A stretch of 64,000 nucleotides of DNA from Mycobacterium sp. DL (GTDB taxonomy: Bacteria; Actinomycetota; Actinomycetes; Mycobacteriales; Mycobacteriaceae): assembly GCF_039729195.1 (NCBI RefSeq), contig NZ_CP155796.1, positions 62,001 through 126,000 on the forward strand, written 5' to 3'. The notes beneath the pieces are model-generated. The model saw only the letters and a list, made by a program, of their open reading frames with translations, made no database searches and was not told the DNA's origin. Positions 53,429 to 61,737 of the stretch are shown here, piece after piece (within the stretch, counting starts at the first letter, position 1; every line of letters starts with the position of its first letter). The position numbers and the translations under genes were made by a program.

Positions 53429-53457
53429 GGTTGTCCCGCACGCCAACCGGGACAACC
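53429..53457 (-). terminator. Hairpin after the small zinc-ribbon gene
   Basis: GGTTGTCCCG (53429-53438) and CGGGACAACC (53448-53457) form a perfect 10-bp stem with a 9-nt loop, about 30 nt beyond the stop of the reverse-strand gene at 53489-53608. No T-run, as is common in mycobacteria. Confidence 0.5.
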
Positions 53458-53488
53458 TCCCGAGTGCCCCGGTTCGCGCTATTGCGGC

Positions 53489-53608
53489 TTACTTTTGCCC
53501 CGTACCCCTGCATGCCGAGCAGTTCACCCAGTTGCCGAAGTCGCTGTGTCCGCCGGTGCCGTTGCACCGTGGACACGTTGCCCGCAGCATTGCCTTCAGT
53601 CGCGCCAT
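53489..53608 (-). CDS. 39-residue DnaJ-type zinc-ribbon protein
   Basis: A very small protein with C-P-R-C-N-G-T-G-G near residue 12 and C-S-A-C-R-G-T-G near 29: two C-x-x-C-x-G-x-G half-sites as in the DnaJ zinc finger, enough to bind one Zn2+. A purine-rich AAAGGACGAGGA precedes ATG 53608, and a hairpin follows the TAA. Function unknown; similar small CxxCxGxG proteins occur scattered in actinobacterial genomes and phages. Confidence 0.65.
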   Translation of the reverse strand: MARLKAMLRATCPRCNGTGGHSDFGNWVNCSACRGTGQK

Positions 53609-53710
53609 TTCCTCGTCCTTTCTCGGTCGGAGAACTATGGTGGCACCTCCGCGGCGTCGCCCGATAGCGGTCGTTTGGCCGGCTCGTTTCGGGTGGAATC
53701 ATCAATGTGC

Positions 53711-54175
53711 TGGCCTATGCGGAAATGGCGGGACACCGCGGGCGGACGTATTCGCGTGGGTGCACGCCAGCGACAACGTCGAGTTGATGGCGCAGTTGAT
53801 CGAGAATGCGATCAGCTCCGGAGTATACAGCGCTTGCCATCCCGGCTCCGGCCACGAATCGGCGTTGACGGGGCAACCGGCTGCCGCCATGGCCACGGAT
53901 GCCGCGACGATGCGAACGCAGAGCGGATGACATCGTCCGCGACCGCGTGGCGCGCCGCTCGCGGGGGTCGGAATCGAGTGCGCTGACCGATACGCAGGTT
54001 GATGCCGGCCCCAGGGTCGCGGCAATCCGACTGCTGGCGGGAGCGCGCCTGCCGATAAGGCCGCCGTCTCGCGTGGTCATTCCCAAACGCCGGTGAACTG
54101 AGCGCGGATGCGCGGTTGGCGATAGACCGCTACCGGAAAGCACCGCCGACGGAAGAGACGGACTCGGCCAACTGA
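53711..54175 (+). other. Coding-like stretch in several frames; possible decayed gene
   Basis: Protein-like sequence appears in frame to 53930 (A-D-V-F-A-W-V-H-A-S-D-N-V-E-L-M-A-Q-L), then in a second frame to 54096 (A-D-D-I-V-R-D-R-V-A-R-R), then in a third up to the stop at 54173-54175 (L-S-A-D-A-R-L-A-I-D-R-Y-R-K). No single open frame joins them. This could be a frameshifted pseudogene or overlapping very small genes. I cannot assign a function. Confidence 0.3.
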
Positions 54176-54197
54176 GTCGTCACTCCGACGCGTTTGG

Positions 54198-54212
54198 TGG
54201 GGAGTCGCTTCC
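54198..54212 (+). repeat. Leader motif copy 1 (TGGGGAGTCGCTTCC)
   Basis: First of four near-identical intergenic motifs, 60 nt before the LuxR-type gene. Downstream, CCCAGC (54216-54221) can pair with GCTGGG (54245-54250), which contains part of the ribosome-binding site. Confidence 0.6.
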
Positions 54213-54257
54213 TCACCCAGCGGGCCCAATCAGGGCCTCCACGAGCTGGGAGAGATC

Positions 54258-54512
54258 ATGTGCTGTGACCCCAAGTTTCCGCGCCCGGATCCGGGTCTGA
54301 CCGAGCGGGAGGCCGAGGTGCTCTGCGTCTGGCTGGTCGAGGACAGCAAGGGTAAGGCGGGCGAGCGGCTGTACGTGACAACGAGCACCGTCGCCACCAC
54401 CGTCGAACGGATTCGGCGCAAGTACCAGGCCGTCGGCCGACCCGCCCATACGAAGGCGGCGCTCTTCGCGCGGGCTGTGCAGGACGACCTCCTCGATCTC
54501 GACGAGCTCTGA
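54258..54512 (+). CDS. Stand-alone LuxR/GerE-type helix-turn-helix protein
   Basis: An 84-residue protein made of little more than the LuxR C-terminal DNA-binding domain: L-T-E-R-E-A-E-V-L near residue 14 and the recognition region V-T-T-S-T-V-A-T-T-V-E-R-I-R-R-K-Y near 41. There is no receiver or sensor domain. GGGAGAG precedes ATG 54258. As first recognisable gene of the forward cluster it may regulate the following genes. One unusual point is a 4-residue insertion (E-D-S-K-G-K-A-G) before the second helix. Confidence 0.75.
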   Translation: MCCDPKFPRPDPGLTEREAEVLCVWLVEDSKGKAGERLYVTTSTVATTVERIRRKYQAVGRPAHTKAALFARAVQDDLLDLDEL

Positions 54513-54528
54513 CCCCCGCTGTCGCTCG

Positions 54529-54545
54529 TGGGGAATCGCTGTCCC
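54529..54545 (+). repeat. Leader motif copy 2 (TGGGGAATCGCTGTCCC)
   Basis: Second copy, 17 nt after the LuxR-type gene and 52 nt before the YbjN-like gene. Confidence 0.6.
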
Positions 54546-54580
54546 AACACGTCAACGTCGCACCGAACGTGGAGGAAAGC

Positions 54581-55420
54581 ATGACTCACGCAACCGACTC
54601 GGCGTCCGCCGATGCGAACGCCGCCGAAGACAACGCGCCATGGGAGCTCGTCGAGGTACTCCGGGAGGCGCTCCCGGATCTCGGCGCCGACGAGCTTCAG
54701 AGCCTCGGCCGGACCGTGTACTCCGAACTGGAACTGCGCGTCGGCCGGTGCCTCTCGGATGGCCTAAGCGACGCCGAACTCGACGAGTTCAGTGAGTTGA
54801 TGAACGCAGCAGACGAGGCGGCCAGCAGCGCGTGGCTGGCGGAACACCGCCCCGACTACCGCGACGTCGTGGCCGCCGAACGCGACGCCATTGTCGCCGA
54901 GACCGTGGCGGCACTCGGGGGAGAACCGGCCGCACCGCCTGAGGCGGCACCGGGCCGACCCGACGCGATTGTCGAGGCCAGCCTCGCCGTTGCCGTGCAG
55001 TTGCTACGAGGGATGCACGCCAACGTGATTCGCGTCGACGGCCCGCGGGCGTGGGTTGCCCAACAGTGCCCCGACGGTCAGAAGCACACCGTGGTGGTGC
55101 GGGTCTCCGACAAGGGATTGATGTGCCTGCACTCGGACGGTGTCGCGTCCTACTCGCAAGCGCGGAAGGCGCAGCTGGTGTCGTTCGCGCAGAACTGGAA
55201 TCACGAACGCTACTGGCCGAAGGCCTACGTTATCGACAGTTCCGACGGCGACACCTGCCGTGTGGTGGCCGAGATCGCCTACCCGCTGGCACCCGGCATC
55301 CACCGGCGCCTGCTCGGCCACCTGCTGGGTACCGCCCTGGCATACATCAGGCGGATGTTCGACGAGCTGGTCAAGGCGATCGACGACGTCGACCCGGATG
55401 CCCAGCCTGAGCTGTTCTAG
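54581..55420 (+). CDS. YbjN-like protein with acidic N-terminal region
   Basis: A 279-residue protein, probably cytosolic. The N-terminal ~130 residues are acidic and helical (Asp/Glu/Ala-rich). The C-terminal ~140 residues fit the YbjN/type-III-chaperone-like fold: V-V-V-R-V-S-D-K-G-L near 175, F-A-Q-N-W-N-H-E-R-Y-W-P-K-A-Y near 205 and a final long helix. YbjN-domain proteins are stress-associated and often bind partner proteins. GGAGG sits 6-10 nt before ATG 54581. Second gene of the cluster. Confidence 0.55.
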   Translation: MTHATDSASADANAAEDNAPWELVEVLREALPDLGADELQSLGRTVYSELELRVGRCLSDGLSDAELDEFSELMNAADEAASSAWLAEHRPDYRDVVAAERDAIVAETVAALGGEPAAPPEAAPGRPDAIVEASLAVAVQLLRGMHANVIRVDGPRAWVAQQCPDGQKHTVVVRVSDKGLMCLHSDGVASYSQARKAQLVSFAQNWNHERYWPKAYVIDSSDGDTCRVVAEIAYPLAPGIHRRLLGHLLGTALAYIRRMFDELVKAIDDVDPDAQPELF

Positions 55421-55426
55421 CCGCGC

Positions 55427-55444
55427 TGGGGAATCGCTTCACCC
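55427..55444 (+). repeat. Leader motif copy 3 (TGGGGAATCGCTTC)
   Basis: Third copy, 7 nt after the YbjN-like gene and 71 nt before the OmpA-like lipoprotein gene. It is followed by a GC-rich potential hairpin (GGGCC...GGCCC) before the ribosome-binding site. Confidence 0.6.
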
Positions 55445-55497
55445 GTCACGGGCCCCCGACCGGCGGCCCGTTGTGCATCAATGAGAAGGGAAGAGCA

Positions 55498-56649
55498 ATG
55501 ACCAACGCAGTGAAGATGATGGTGATCGCGTTACTCGCGGCGCTGAGCCCGGCGGTCGTCGGGTGCGCGTCCGTCGAGGATCGCACGCAGGCCGCCAATG
55601 TGATCGTCGTGGCGACCGCCACCGCGAACGAACCGGCGGCGATTTTACCTGCCGACTTCGACACGTTGCTGCGGGCGGCGAACAAATCGCGGCAGGGGAC
55701 GTTGACGCTGTTGGTGCCGAGAGATGGGCGCGTCGAACAAGTCGGGGATCCGATCGACGTGAAGGTAACCCGCGACGGTTCAACTATGGAGAACAACGAG
55801 GGCCTGATCGACGAGGGCATCGCGAAGATCAGTGACGAGATTCGGCAGCGCACCAGCAGCATAGGGAGCAACGCGTCCGACCTGGATCTGCTCACGGGGC
55901 TCACCGAGGCGAGCCGTCGGGCGAACCAGTCGACGATCGTGCTGATCAGCAGTGGCCTGCAGACGAGTGGATTGCTCGATTTCAATGGTCGCGGTTGGGA
56001 TTTCGATAGCAGCGCGGTCATCGACGAGTTGCGCGCAGACGGCTTCGTGCCCGACCTGAGGGGGAAGAAGGTCTTGTTCGTCGGGTTGGGTGAGACCGCC
56101 GAACCTCAGCAGGCCCTGCCACAGCCGATGCGCGGGAAGATCGAGACGCTGTGGATGGACGTGTGCCACGCGGGTGGCGCACAGGAGTGCGCGAAATCGG
56201 CGATGATGCAGCTCGATCCGCCGGTGTCGACGAGCCCCGCCAAGACGGTCGACGTGCCGACGTTCGACCTGCCCGAGTTGCCGTCCGGCGGTGAGGCCAC
56301 GGTGTCGGTGCCCACCCAGGCACTGTTCGCCCCCGATAGCGCCGAACTGCTGCCGACTGCGGAGAGCCAGCTGGCGGCGCTCGCCGAAAGGCTCGTCGCT
56401 CGCGGGGCGTCGATCGATCTCGTCGGTCACACCTGGCGCGTGGGGCCGCCCGAGGGTGCGCGGGCACTGTCCCAGCAACGCGCATCGGCGGTGGCGGACG
56501 CACTGGTGCGCAACGGGTATCCGCGTCCGTCGATTGGTGAGGTGCGAGGCGTCGGCTACGACGAACCCATCGCCGTCCCTGGCGGGGACGCCGCGCAGAC
56601 CGCAGCAGCCAATCGGGTGGTGATCATCGACGTCCGTACGACGCGCTGA
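55498..56649 (+). CDS. OmpA-domain lipoprotein
   Basis: A 383-residue envelope protein. The signal peptide ends in a lipobox-like P-A-V-V-G-C (Cys near residue 22). A VWA-like or unassigned domain follows (about 35-230), containing I-V-L-I-S-S-G-L-Q-T near 145 and V-L-F-V-G-L-G near 190. The C-terminal ~115 residues are OmpA-like: L-F-A-P-D-S-A-E-L near 280, L-V-G-H-T near 310, and L-S-Q-Q-R-A-S-A-V near 328, a peptidoglycan-binding fold. It would tether the system to the cell wall. ATG 55498 follows AAGGGAAGAG. Confidence 0.8.
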   Translation: MTNAVKMMVIALLAALSPAVVGCASVEDRTQAANVIVVATATANEPAAILPADFDTLLRAANKSRQGTLTLLVPRDGRVEQVGDPIDVKVTRDGSTMENNEGLIDEGIAKISDEIRQRTSSIGSNASDLDLLTGLTEASRRANQSTIVLISSGLQTSGLLDFNGRGWDFDSSAVIDELRADGFVPDLRGKKVLFVGLGETAEPQQALPQPMRGKIETLWMDVCHAGGAQECAKSAMMQLDPPVSTSPAKTVDVPTFDLPELPSGGEATVSVPTQALFAPDSAELLPTAESQLAALAERLVARGASIDLVGHTWRVGPPEGARALSQQRASAVADALVRNGYPRPSIGEVRGVGYDEPIAVPGGDAAQTAAANRVVIIDVRTTR

Positions 56650-56712
56650 CGCGGTCGCGGGTGGGCCCGGTGCGAGCACGCCTCGCGCCGGCCCCACCGC
56701 GTTCCCCGCTCA

Positions 56713-56728
56713 TGGGGACTCGCTGTTC
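56713..56728 (+). repeat. Leader motif copy 4 (TGGGGACTCGCTGTTC)
   Basis: Fourth copy, 64 nt after the lipoprotein gene and 89 nt before the membrane-protein gene. A weaker relative (GGCGGGCAATCCGTCAC, near 58287) precedes the first NYN gene. Confidence 0.55.
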
Positions 56729-56801
56729 ATTTCGGCGGACGGTCCGCCCGTCGCCATCGGCGACGTCGACAACAACCAAGAAATTAAGGAGAGGAATCGA
56801 C

Positions 56802-58247
56802 ATGAAGAAGTTCTGGACCCGGTGGCGCGCCAAGCGACGGGAATCGACCCTTGTCGCGACGGCGCGCGGTCAGTACGAGCGGCTGCGGCCCGGCTCGGTG
56901 GAGGCGAATCGGCTGCTCAGCGGCGACGGTCTGCTGATCACCGGGGTGCTCGCGGCCATCGCCCTCGTGGTGTCGGCGGCCCGCCGCACGATGGCCCAGT
57001 TGGTGCGCGATCACGACCGCGGGATCAACGCGATCACGTCGTTGCGGCTGCAGTTGACGCAGTTGCCCGAACGCCTGCACATCGTGTTGCCCGCCGGTCC
57101 GGGCAAGCCGGTTGAGATCGACTCCGTCGAGGCGCCCGGCGGCAAGTCGCCGCGGGGTGGCGGCGGGCTGCTGCGGCGGATCAAGGTCCGAAAGCGGCAC
57201 GGGGTGGACATCTTCGGTGACGCGATCACGACGTCGGCGGCCAAGGTCGAGCACGACGAGATCGGAGAGCGCATCAACGACGATGCGGCACAGGGCATCA
57301 CGCGGCACCGCCATCACGTCGCCACGGGCTGGCACTGGGCGGTCCGCGCGCTGCTGTTCTTCGACGTGCTGGCGCTGATGACGCTGACCCTGAAGCTCGA
57401 GAACGTGTCGACGGATCTCGCGGCCTGGCAGGAGCAGACGTTCGACCAGGTGCAGCGGCTCGCCACGGCGATCGCGTTCGCGCTGTTCGCCGCGCTCACC
57501 GTCGGCGTCTTCGCGCATCTGGTCGGCGGCCACACCTACCGGCACATCCATCGAGCGACGGACATCGAGGGTCGGCCGACGTCGTGGCGCTACCTGCTCG
57601 GCGGCTGGTCGCTGCTCGGGGGGCTGTCGATCCTCATGGGCGTGACGATCTTCGTCAGGCTGCACCACGAGGCCAGCGTGACGAACTCCGGCGGCTCCGT
57701 GGGAACCTGCGTTGCGCTGTTGATCGGCATCTGTGGCGTCCTCGCACCGCCCGCAGTGGCGCTCGTCGAAGCCATGGACAGCTCGCCGGAGGTGCAGCGG
57801 AGGTCGGCGCTCGCGCGAATCGTGCACGGAGCGAATCACGACGAGCAGATGCTGAGCCGGTCGATCGACGGGCACCACCGTGCGCTCTCCGCGATCGTCA
57901 CGGAGGCCGAGCTGCTAATCGAGGAGACGACGTGCGCGGTCGACCACGAGCGGCTCGCCGCACACCAGGCGATCCTTACGTTGCGCACCGAGTACGGACA
58001 CACCGGCGAGTACGTCGCGGCGATCGCGTATCCGGAACGCGACGGAGGCTTCCTTGCGGACTACGACCACGCCGTGCAGATGAAGCCGCTGCACGACGGG
58101 CTCGCGCGGATGCGGGCGGCGGTCGTGCCGGACGCCGACGACGGGCAGGACGACGCCGGCGAGCGGGTGCCCACTCCCGTCGCGCCGCTGCCGACGACGC
58201 CGAACTGGGCGGATGACGAGGGAGGTGATGAGTCTCCAGCCGCCTGA
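56802..58247 (+). CDS. Multi-pass membrane protein of the NYN-CHAT cluster
   Basis: A 481-residue protein. A basic N-terminus (KKFWTRWRAKRRE) precedes one helix near residues 45-60; after a soluble, charged stretch (about 65-175) come about four more helices (near 182-202, 222-245, 268-288 and 300-322); the C-terminal ~150 residues are soluble, His/Glu-rich and helical. AAGGAGAGG precedes ATG 56802. No family recognised. The position between an OmpA-type lipoprotein and NYN nucleases suggests an inner-membrane signal transmitter or pore component. Confidence 0.75.
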   Translation: MKKFWTRWRAKRRESTLVATARGQYERLRPGSVEANRLLSGDGLLITGVLAAIALVVSAARRTMAQLVRDHDRGINAITSLRLQLTQLPERLHIVLPAGPGKPVEIDSVEAPGGKSPRGGGGLLRRIKVRKRHGVDIFGDAITTSAAKVEHDEIGERINDDAAQGITRHRHHVATGWHWAVRALLFFDVLALMTLTLKLENVSTDLAAWQEQTFDQVQRLATAIAFALFAALTVGVFAHLVGGHTYRHIHRATDIEGRPTSWRYLLGGWSLLGGLSILMGVTIFVRLHHEASVTNSGGSVGTCVALLIGICGVLAPPAVALVEAMDSSPEVQRRSALARIVHGANHDEQMLSRSIDGHHRALSAIVTEAELLIEETTCAVDHERLAAHQAILTLRTEYGHTGEYVAAIAYPERDGGFLADYDHAVQMKPLHDGLARMRAAVVPDADDGQDDAGERVPTPVAPLPTTPNWADDEGGDESPAA

Positions 58248-58318
58248 CCATCATCAACGAGGTTGCTCGCCGGGTCACGGGACCCGGCGGGCAATCCGTC
58301 ACGGGGAAAGGACCCGAC

Positions 58319-59434
58319 ATGACTGCCGGCATCGTGTATCTGCCGACCCGGAAGCGCACGCCGATCGTGGGCATTGGCGATATCGTCGAGCACTCAGACG
58401 ATGCTTGCGCGGGTGCGGACCCGTCGCGGTCCGAGAAGGGGGACATCAGCTTGGTCTTCGAGGGGGTGCCCCGCGGTGCGAAGGTGGCTGTCTATTGGGA
58501 CTTCGAGAATTTGCTGATCTCTCAGTACAAGTACGTCCACGGCAAGCAGGCCTGGGATGTCGATGACTTCTCGGCGCAACTGCGCAAGGCCAGGGAGTCG
58601 CCGATCGATACGAGCGTCGTGCTGCGATACGCGGCCACACTCGGGACGGTGGCCGTGAACCGGGCGTACTGCGACTGGACTCGGCCCCTGTTCCGCAGCT
58701 ACGGAGCGGAGCTGGCCAAAGTCGGTGGCGAGCCCGTCCAGCAGTTCGCGGCGACGGCGGCGAAGAACGGTGCCGACATCCGGATGGCGCTCGACATCGC
58801 CGAGGATCTCACTTTCGATGCCGACGTCACCGACGTGCTGATCTGTTCGGGGGATTCCGACTTCCTCGCCCTCGTCGAACACGTGCACCGCGGCGGCAGG
58901 CGAATCCATGCCATCGGAGTGGAGGGGTCCACCAACGGGGTGTGGGCGAAGGCGTGCGATTTCCGCGAGTACAACGAGCTGGTCAACCTCGGTTCCGTTG
59001 TCGCGCGGTCTCCGTCGCCCGTCGCCGCCGACGAGTTGCTCGCGGTTCTGCGCAGACTGCCCGACGGGCAGTGGTTGCCGACGGATGCGGTGGCGTGCCT
59101 CCTGCAGCGAGGGAACTGGGCTGCGGATCCGACGACACCGGACATCGACGGGGTGATCGCCGCCGCCCTCGCGGATGGGCTCATCGAGTCGGCGGGCTCG
59201 GCGCATTCCGCTCGAATCCGGATGGCTGCGGCTGCCGAGGTGGTCGAGGAGCTACCGGACGAGATCGAGCTACCCGACGAGGTCGAGGCGGTACCCGACG
59301 TGCCGGTCACGGTTCGCGTCGGCCGATGGCCGAAGGTCGAACGCGCCGCGCGGCGAGTGCACCCGCTCGCGGTCAGTGCCGCGGTTCACGCCCGAAAACG
59401 ATGGGAGACATGGTGGTATCGAACACGGGTGTGA
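58319..59434 (+). CDS. NYN-domain ribonuclease-like protein with C-terminal HTH region
   Basis: A 371-residue protein. NYN/PIN-like domain (about 50-225): first acidic motif V-Y-W-D-F-E-N-L with Asp61, K-N-G-A-D-I-R-M-A-L-D near 155 and C-S-G-D-S-D-F near 179, the full acidic set for a metal-dependent RNase. Residues about 240-300 form a winged-helix/OST-HTH-like segment (L-P-D-G-Q-W-L-P-T-D-A-V) often fused to NYN domains; a Glu/Pro-rich linker and basic C-terminus follow. The gene overlaps the second NYN gene. Substrate likely RNA. Confidence 0.82.
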   Translation: MTAGIVYLPTRKRTPIVGIGDIVEHSDDACAGADPSRSEKGDISLVFEGVPRGAKVAVYWDFENLLISQYKYVHGKQAWDVDDFSAQLRKARESPIDTSVVLRYAATLGTVAVNRAYCDWTRPLFRSYGAELAKVGGEPVQQFAATAAKNGADIRMALDIAEDLTFDADVTDVLICSGDSDFLALVEHVHRGGRRIHAIGVEGSTNGVWAKACDFREYNELVNLGSVVARSPSPVAADELLAVLRRLPDGQWLPTDAVACLLQRGNWAADPTTPDIDGVIAAALADGLIESAGSAHSARIRMAAAAEVVEELPDEIELPDEVEAVPDVPVTVRVGRWPKVERAARRVHPLAVSAAVHARKRWETWWYRTRV

Positions 59435-60231
59435 ACGAAGCACCCCGGCAGGTGGCCGTCTATTGGCATCTCGAGAACTTGGTGTCCAGTCAATACAACA
59501 AGATGTTCGGTTCCGGCCAATGGACGCGGGACAAGCTGAACATGGCCCGCAAAACACCCGAGGATCTCTCCATGGCGCTCGGACGCGCGCGCGTCGATGT
59601 CAAGGGTCTGGTTGGGCACGCGCAGTCGCTCGGCGGTCTGGTGATCAACCGGGTCTACGCGGACTGGTCTGTGGGGATGTTCAAGGAGTACCGGCTCGGA
59701 CTGTCGGCCGTCCGACCCGTCGACTTCGTTCAGGTGTACCGCAGCGTGCCGGTGCGAACCGATATCCAACTTCCGATCGACGTCGTCGCCGATCTGGACC
59801 GGTACTCCGGCATCACGGACGTCCTGGTGTGCAGCGGGACAGTGGGTTTCGAGACCGTCGCGACGCACGCGGAGGCGCGGGGGCGGCGGGCCCACGCGAT
59901 CGGCTTCGCCACCGGCAACAACGCGTCATGGTGTGCGGCAACACAGTTTACGGAGTACGCCGACATCGCGGCGACAGCTCAGATGCCGCCGCTGCCCGCA
60001 GCCACCGCTCGCGCGCTGGTGGCGCCGTTCTCGGGCGACTACAGCAGGACTCTGGGTTGCAAGGCACTGCGGTCCGCGGTGACCGGGGTGGATCCGAAGG
60101 CGCTTGGATACCCCAGCTTCTGGGGTCTGCTGCGGGCCGCCGCGCTGGAGGGGCTTCTTGAAGTCACGGGTACGAACCAGGACAAGAGCACCGTGCGACT
60201 GAACAGGACGGTCGTCGATGTACCGGCGTGA
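59410..60231 (+). CDS. Degenerate NYN-domain paralogue
   Basis: A 273-residue paralogue of the preceding protein, similar along the NYN and HTH parts, but with the active site altered: V-Y-W-H-L-E-N-L instead of W-D-F-E-N-L, V-R-T-D-I-Q-L-P-I-D for N-G-A-D-I, and C-S-G-T-V-G-F instead of C-S-G-D-S-D-F. Most acidic residues are lost, so it is probably a non-catalytic partner, perhaps forming a heterodimer or inhibitor. Start options are ATG 59401, ATG 59410 and GTG 59431 (overlapping the previous stop); 59410 has GGGAG upstream. Confidence 0.75.
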   Translation: MVVSNTGVNEAPRQVAVYWHLENLVSSQYNKMFGSGQWTRDKLNMARKTPEDLSMALGRARVDVKGLVGHAQSLGGLVINRVYADWSVGMFKEYRLGLSAVRPVDFVQVYRSVPVRTDIQLPIDVVADLDRYSGITDVLVCSGTVGFETVATHAEARGRRAHAIGFATGNNASWCAATQFTEYADIAATAQMPPLPAATARALVAPFSGDYSRTLGCKALRSAVTGVDPKALGYPSFWGLLRAAALEGLLEVTGTNQDKSTVRLNRTVVDVPA

Positions 60232-60273
60232 CAGGCGTGCGAAGTGGGTTGTTCCGAACAGTGAGGGGGTCGA

Positions 60274-61737
60274 GTGGCTGAGTTGAACCCGCCTGAGCCG
60301 TTTTGGCGTCAGGAGCGTTGGTGGGCGAAAACCGGCGATGACGGCTTGATTTCGCGCAATCAGCTCATCGGCCGGTGGCGCGCCAACATCGACCTCGGTG
60401 ACCTCGACAAGAAGCAGTTCGAAGAGGAACTGGCGGTGTGGTCGAGCTTGCTCGGCAAGTGCAACTGGGTGAAGGACGACTACGGTCCGGCGGCGGCGGA
60501 GTATGCATCGGCGGGCGTCAACTCGGCACGGGCGGGCGACGATATCTGGACGGCCGTCAGCGAGATCTGGAACGACTACGGGGACGGGCTCGCGCGCTAC
60601 ACGCTCGGCCTGGTCGCTATGGCACACGCGCGTCGCCCCGTCGTATCCGGACTGAAGGTGGACGTGATTCGCGAACCCGGTCGTAAGGCGATACGCGACA
60701 AGGCTGTTCGCGCGCGGATCGTGGCGCAGTCGCGCATTGAATCCGCTGAGTCGGCACGGGCCTTTCTCCAAGACCCCAGTGCACATCTCCCTGGAGACGT
60801 GACGGCTGTGATGCACGTCTACGTGCACCGTCTGTTCGACTTCGCACAGGAACGACGCGACGACGAGATCGCTCATGCGGTGAGCACCGCCATCGACGAT
60901 CTGATCGAAGAGTTCGGTGAGCCGGACCCCGAAGCCGGTCGCGATCTCTCCGAAGAGGCTCGGCGGAAGGCGGGGTCCCTTCTCAAGGAGGAGCTGGACA
61001 AGAAGCCCACGCTCTACCTCAAACATCGAGACGACGGCGTCATCGGCCTCGCTTCCGCCAAGGCAATCGAGTTCCTCGCGAGGAAGATCGACGCGGGCAA
61101 GGAAAAGGTGGAGCACGCCGGAATCATCCACCTCACCATCCGGCAGGTTGTCGCCGACGAGAACAGGCGCCTCGCGAGGGAACGCCGGAGACTGGCCTCG
61201 CTTGAGCAGATCACCGAACATGAAGAACGCCCCGAGCCCGTCGACGTGGTGAAGCGAGGACAGGCCGCGCACTCCGAACACGAGGTGGAAGTCCGGATCA
61301 TCGTCGAAAAGCTCCGCGAGGACGTGGCGAGGCAGAGTTATTCGAGACTGAACCTCGATGGCACGGTCACGCCGGTTACGGACTTCTGGGAGAAAGATCT
61401 CGCACTGGCGATCCTGGACGGTCGGACGACGTTGTCGTTCGACGAGGGCGCTGCACGTCTGATCGATCTTTTCGGCGACGACTGGGCGCAGGGTCGCTCA
61501 CCACAACACGCGGTGTGTTTCGACGCGAGGACGTCGGCCGCCTATGTGGAATCGATGATCCGGTCCGCCTATACGCGGGTAGCGGTCATCGAAGACGTAC
61601 CGAGAGTGTTCGTCACGCAGCACCCCGACGGCACCAAGCGGAAGGCTCGCAGGCTCGCCGCGCGCAAACAATTGCTGCAGAAGGCCAAACGCAGCGCGCT
61701 GAGCGCTGCACCCAAGAACGAAGAGGATGAACGATGA
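60274..61737 (+). CDS. Helical protein of unknown function in the NYN-CHAT cluster
   Basis: A 487-residue mostly helical, charged protein with no signal peptide or membrane helix. It opens with P-P-E-P-F-W-R-Q-E-R-W-W and contains long Glu/Arg/Lys-rich helices (about 270-345, probably coiled coil), and ends with a Lys/Arg/Ala-rich tail. GTG 60274 is preceded by GAGGGGG. It overlaps the next gene by 4 nt. No family recognised; a structural adaptor role is a guess only. Confidence 0.65.
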   Translation: MAELNPPEPFWRQERWWAKTGDDGLISRNQLIGRWRANIDLGDLDKKQFEEELAVWSSLLGKCNWVKDDYGPAAAEYASAGVNSARAGDDIWTAVSEIWNDYGDGLARYTLGLVAMAHARRPVVSGLKVDVIREPGRKAIRDKAVRARIVAQSRIESAESARAFLQDPSAHLPGDVTAVMHVYVHRLFDFAQERRDDEIAHAVSTAIDDLIEEFGEPDPEAGRDLSEEARRKAGSLLKEELDKKPTLYLKHRDDGVIGLASAKAIEFLARKIDAGKEKVEHAGIIHLTIRQVVADENRRLARERRRLASLEQITEHEERPEPVDVVKRGQAAHSEHEVEVRIIVEKLREDVARQSYSRLNLDGTVTPVTDFWEKDLALAILDGRTTLSFDEGAARLIDLFGDDWAQGRSPQHAVCFDARTSAAYVESMIRSAYTRVAVIEDVPRVFVTQHPDGTKRKARRLAARKQLLQKAKRSALSAAPKNEEDER

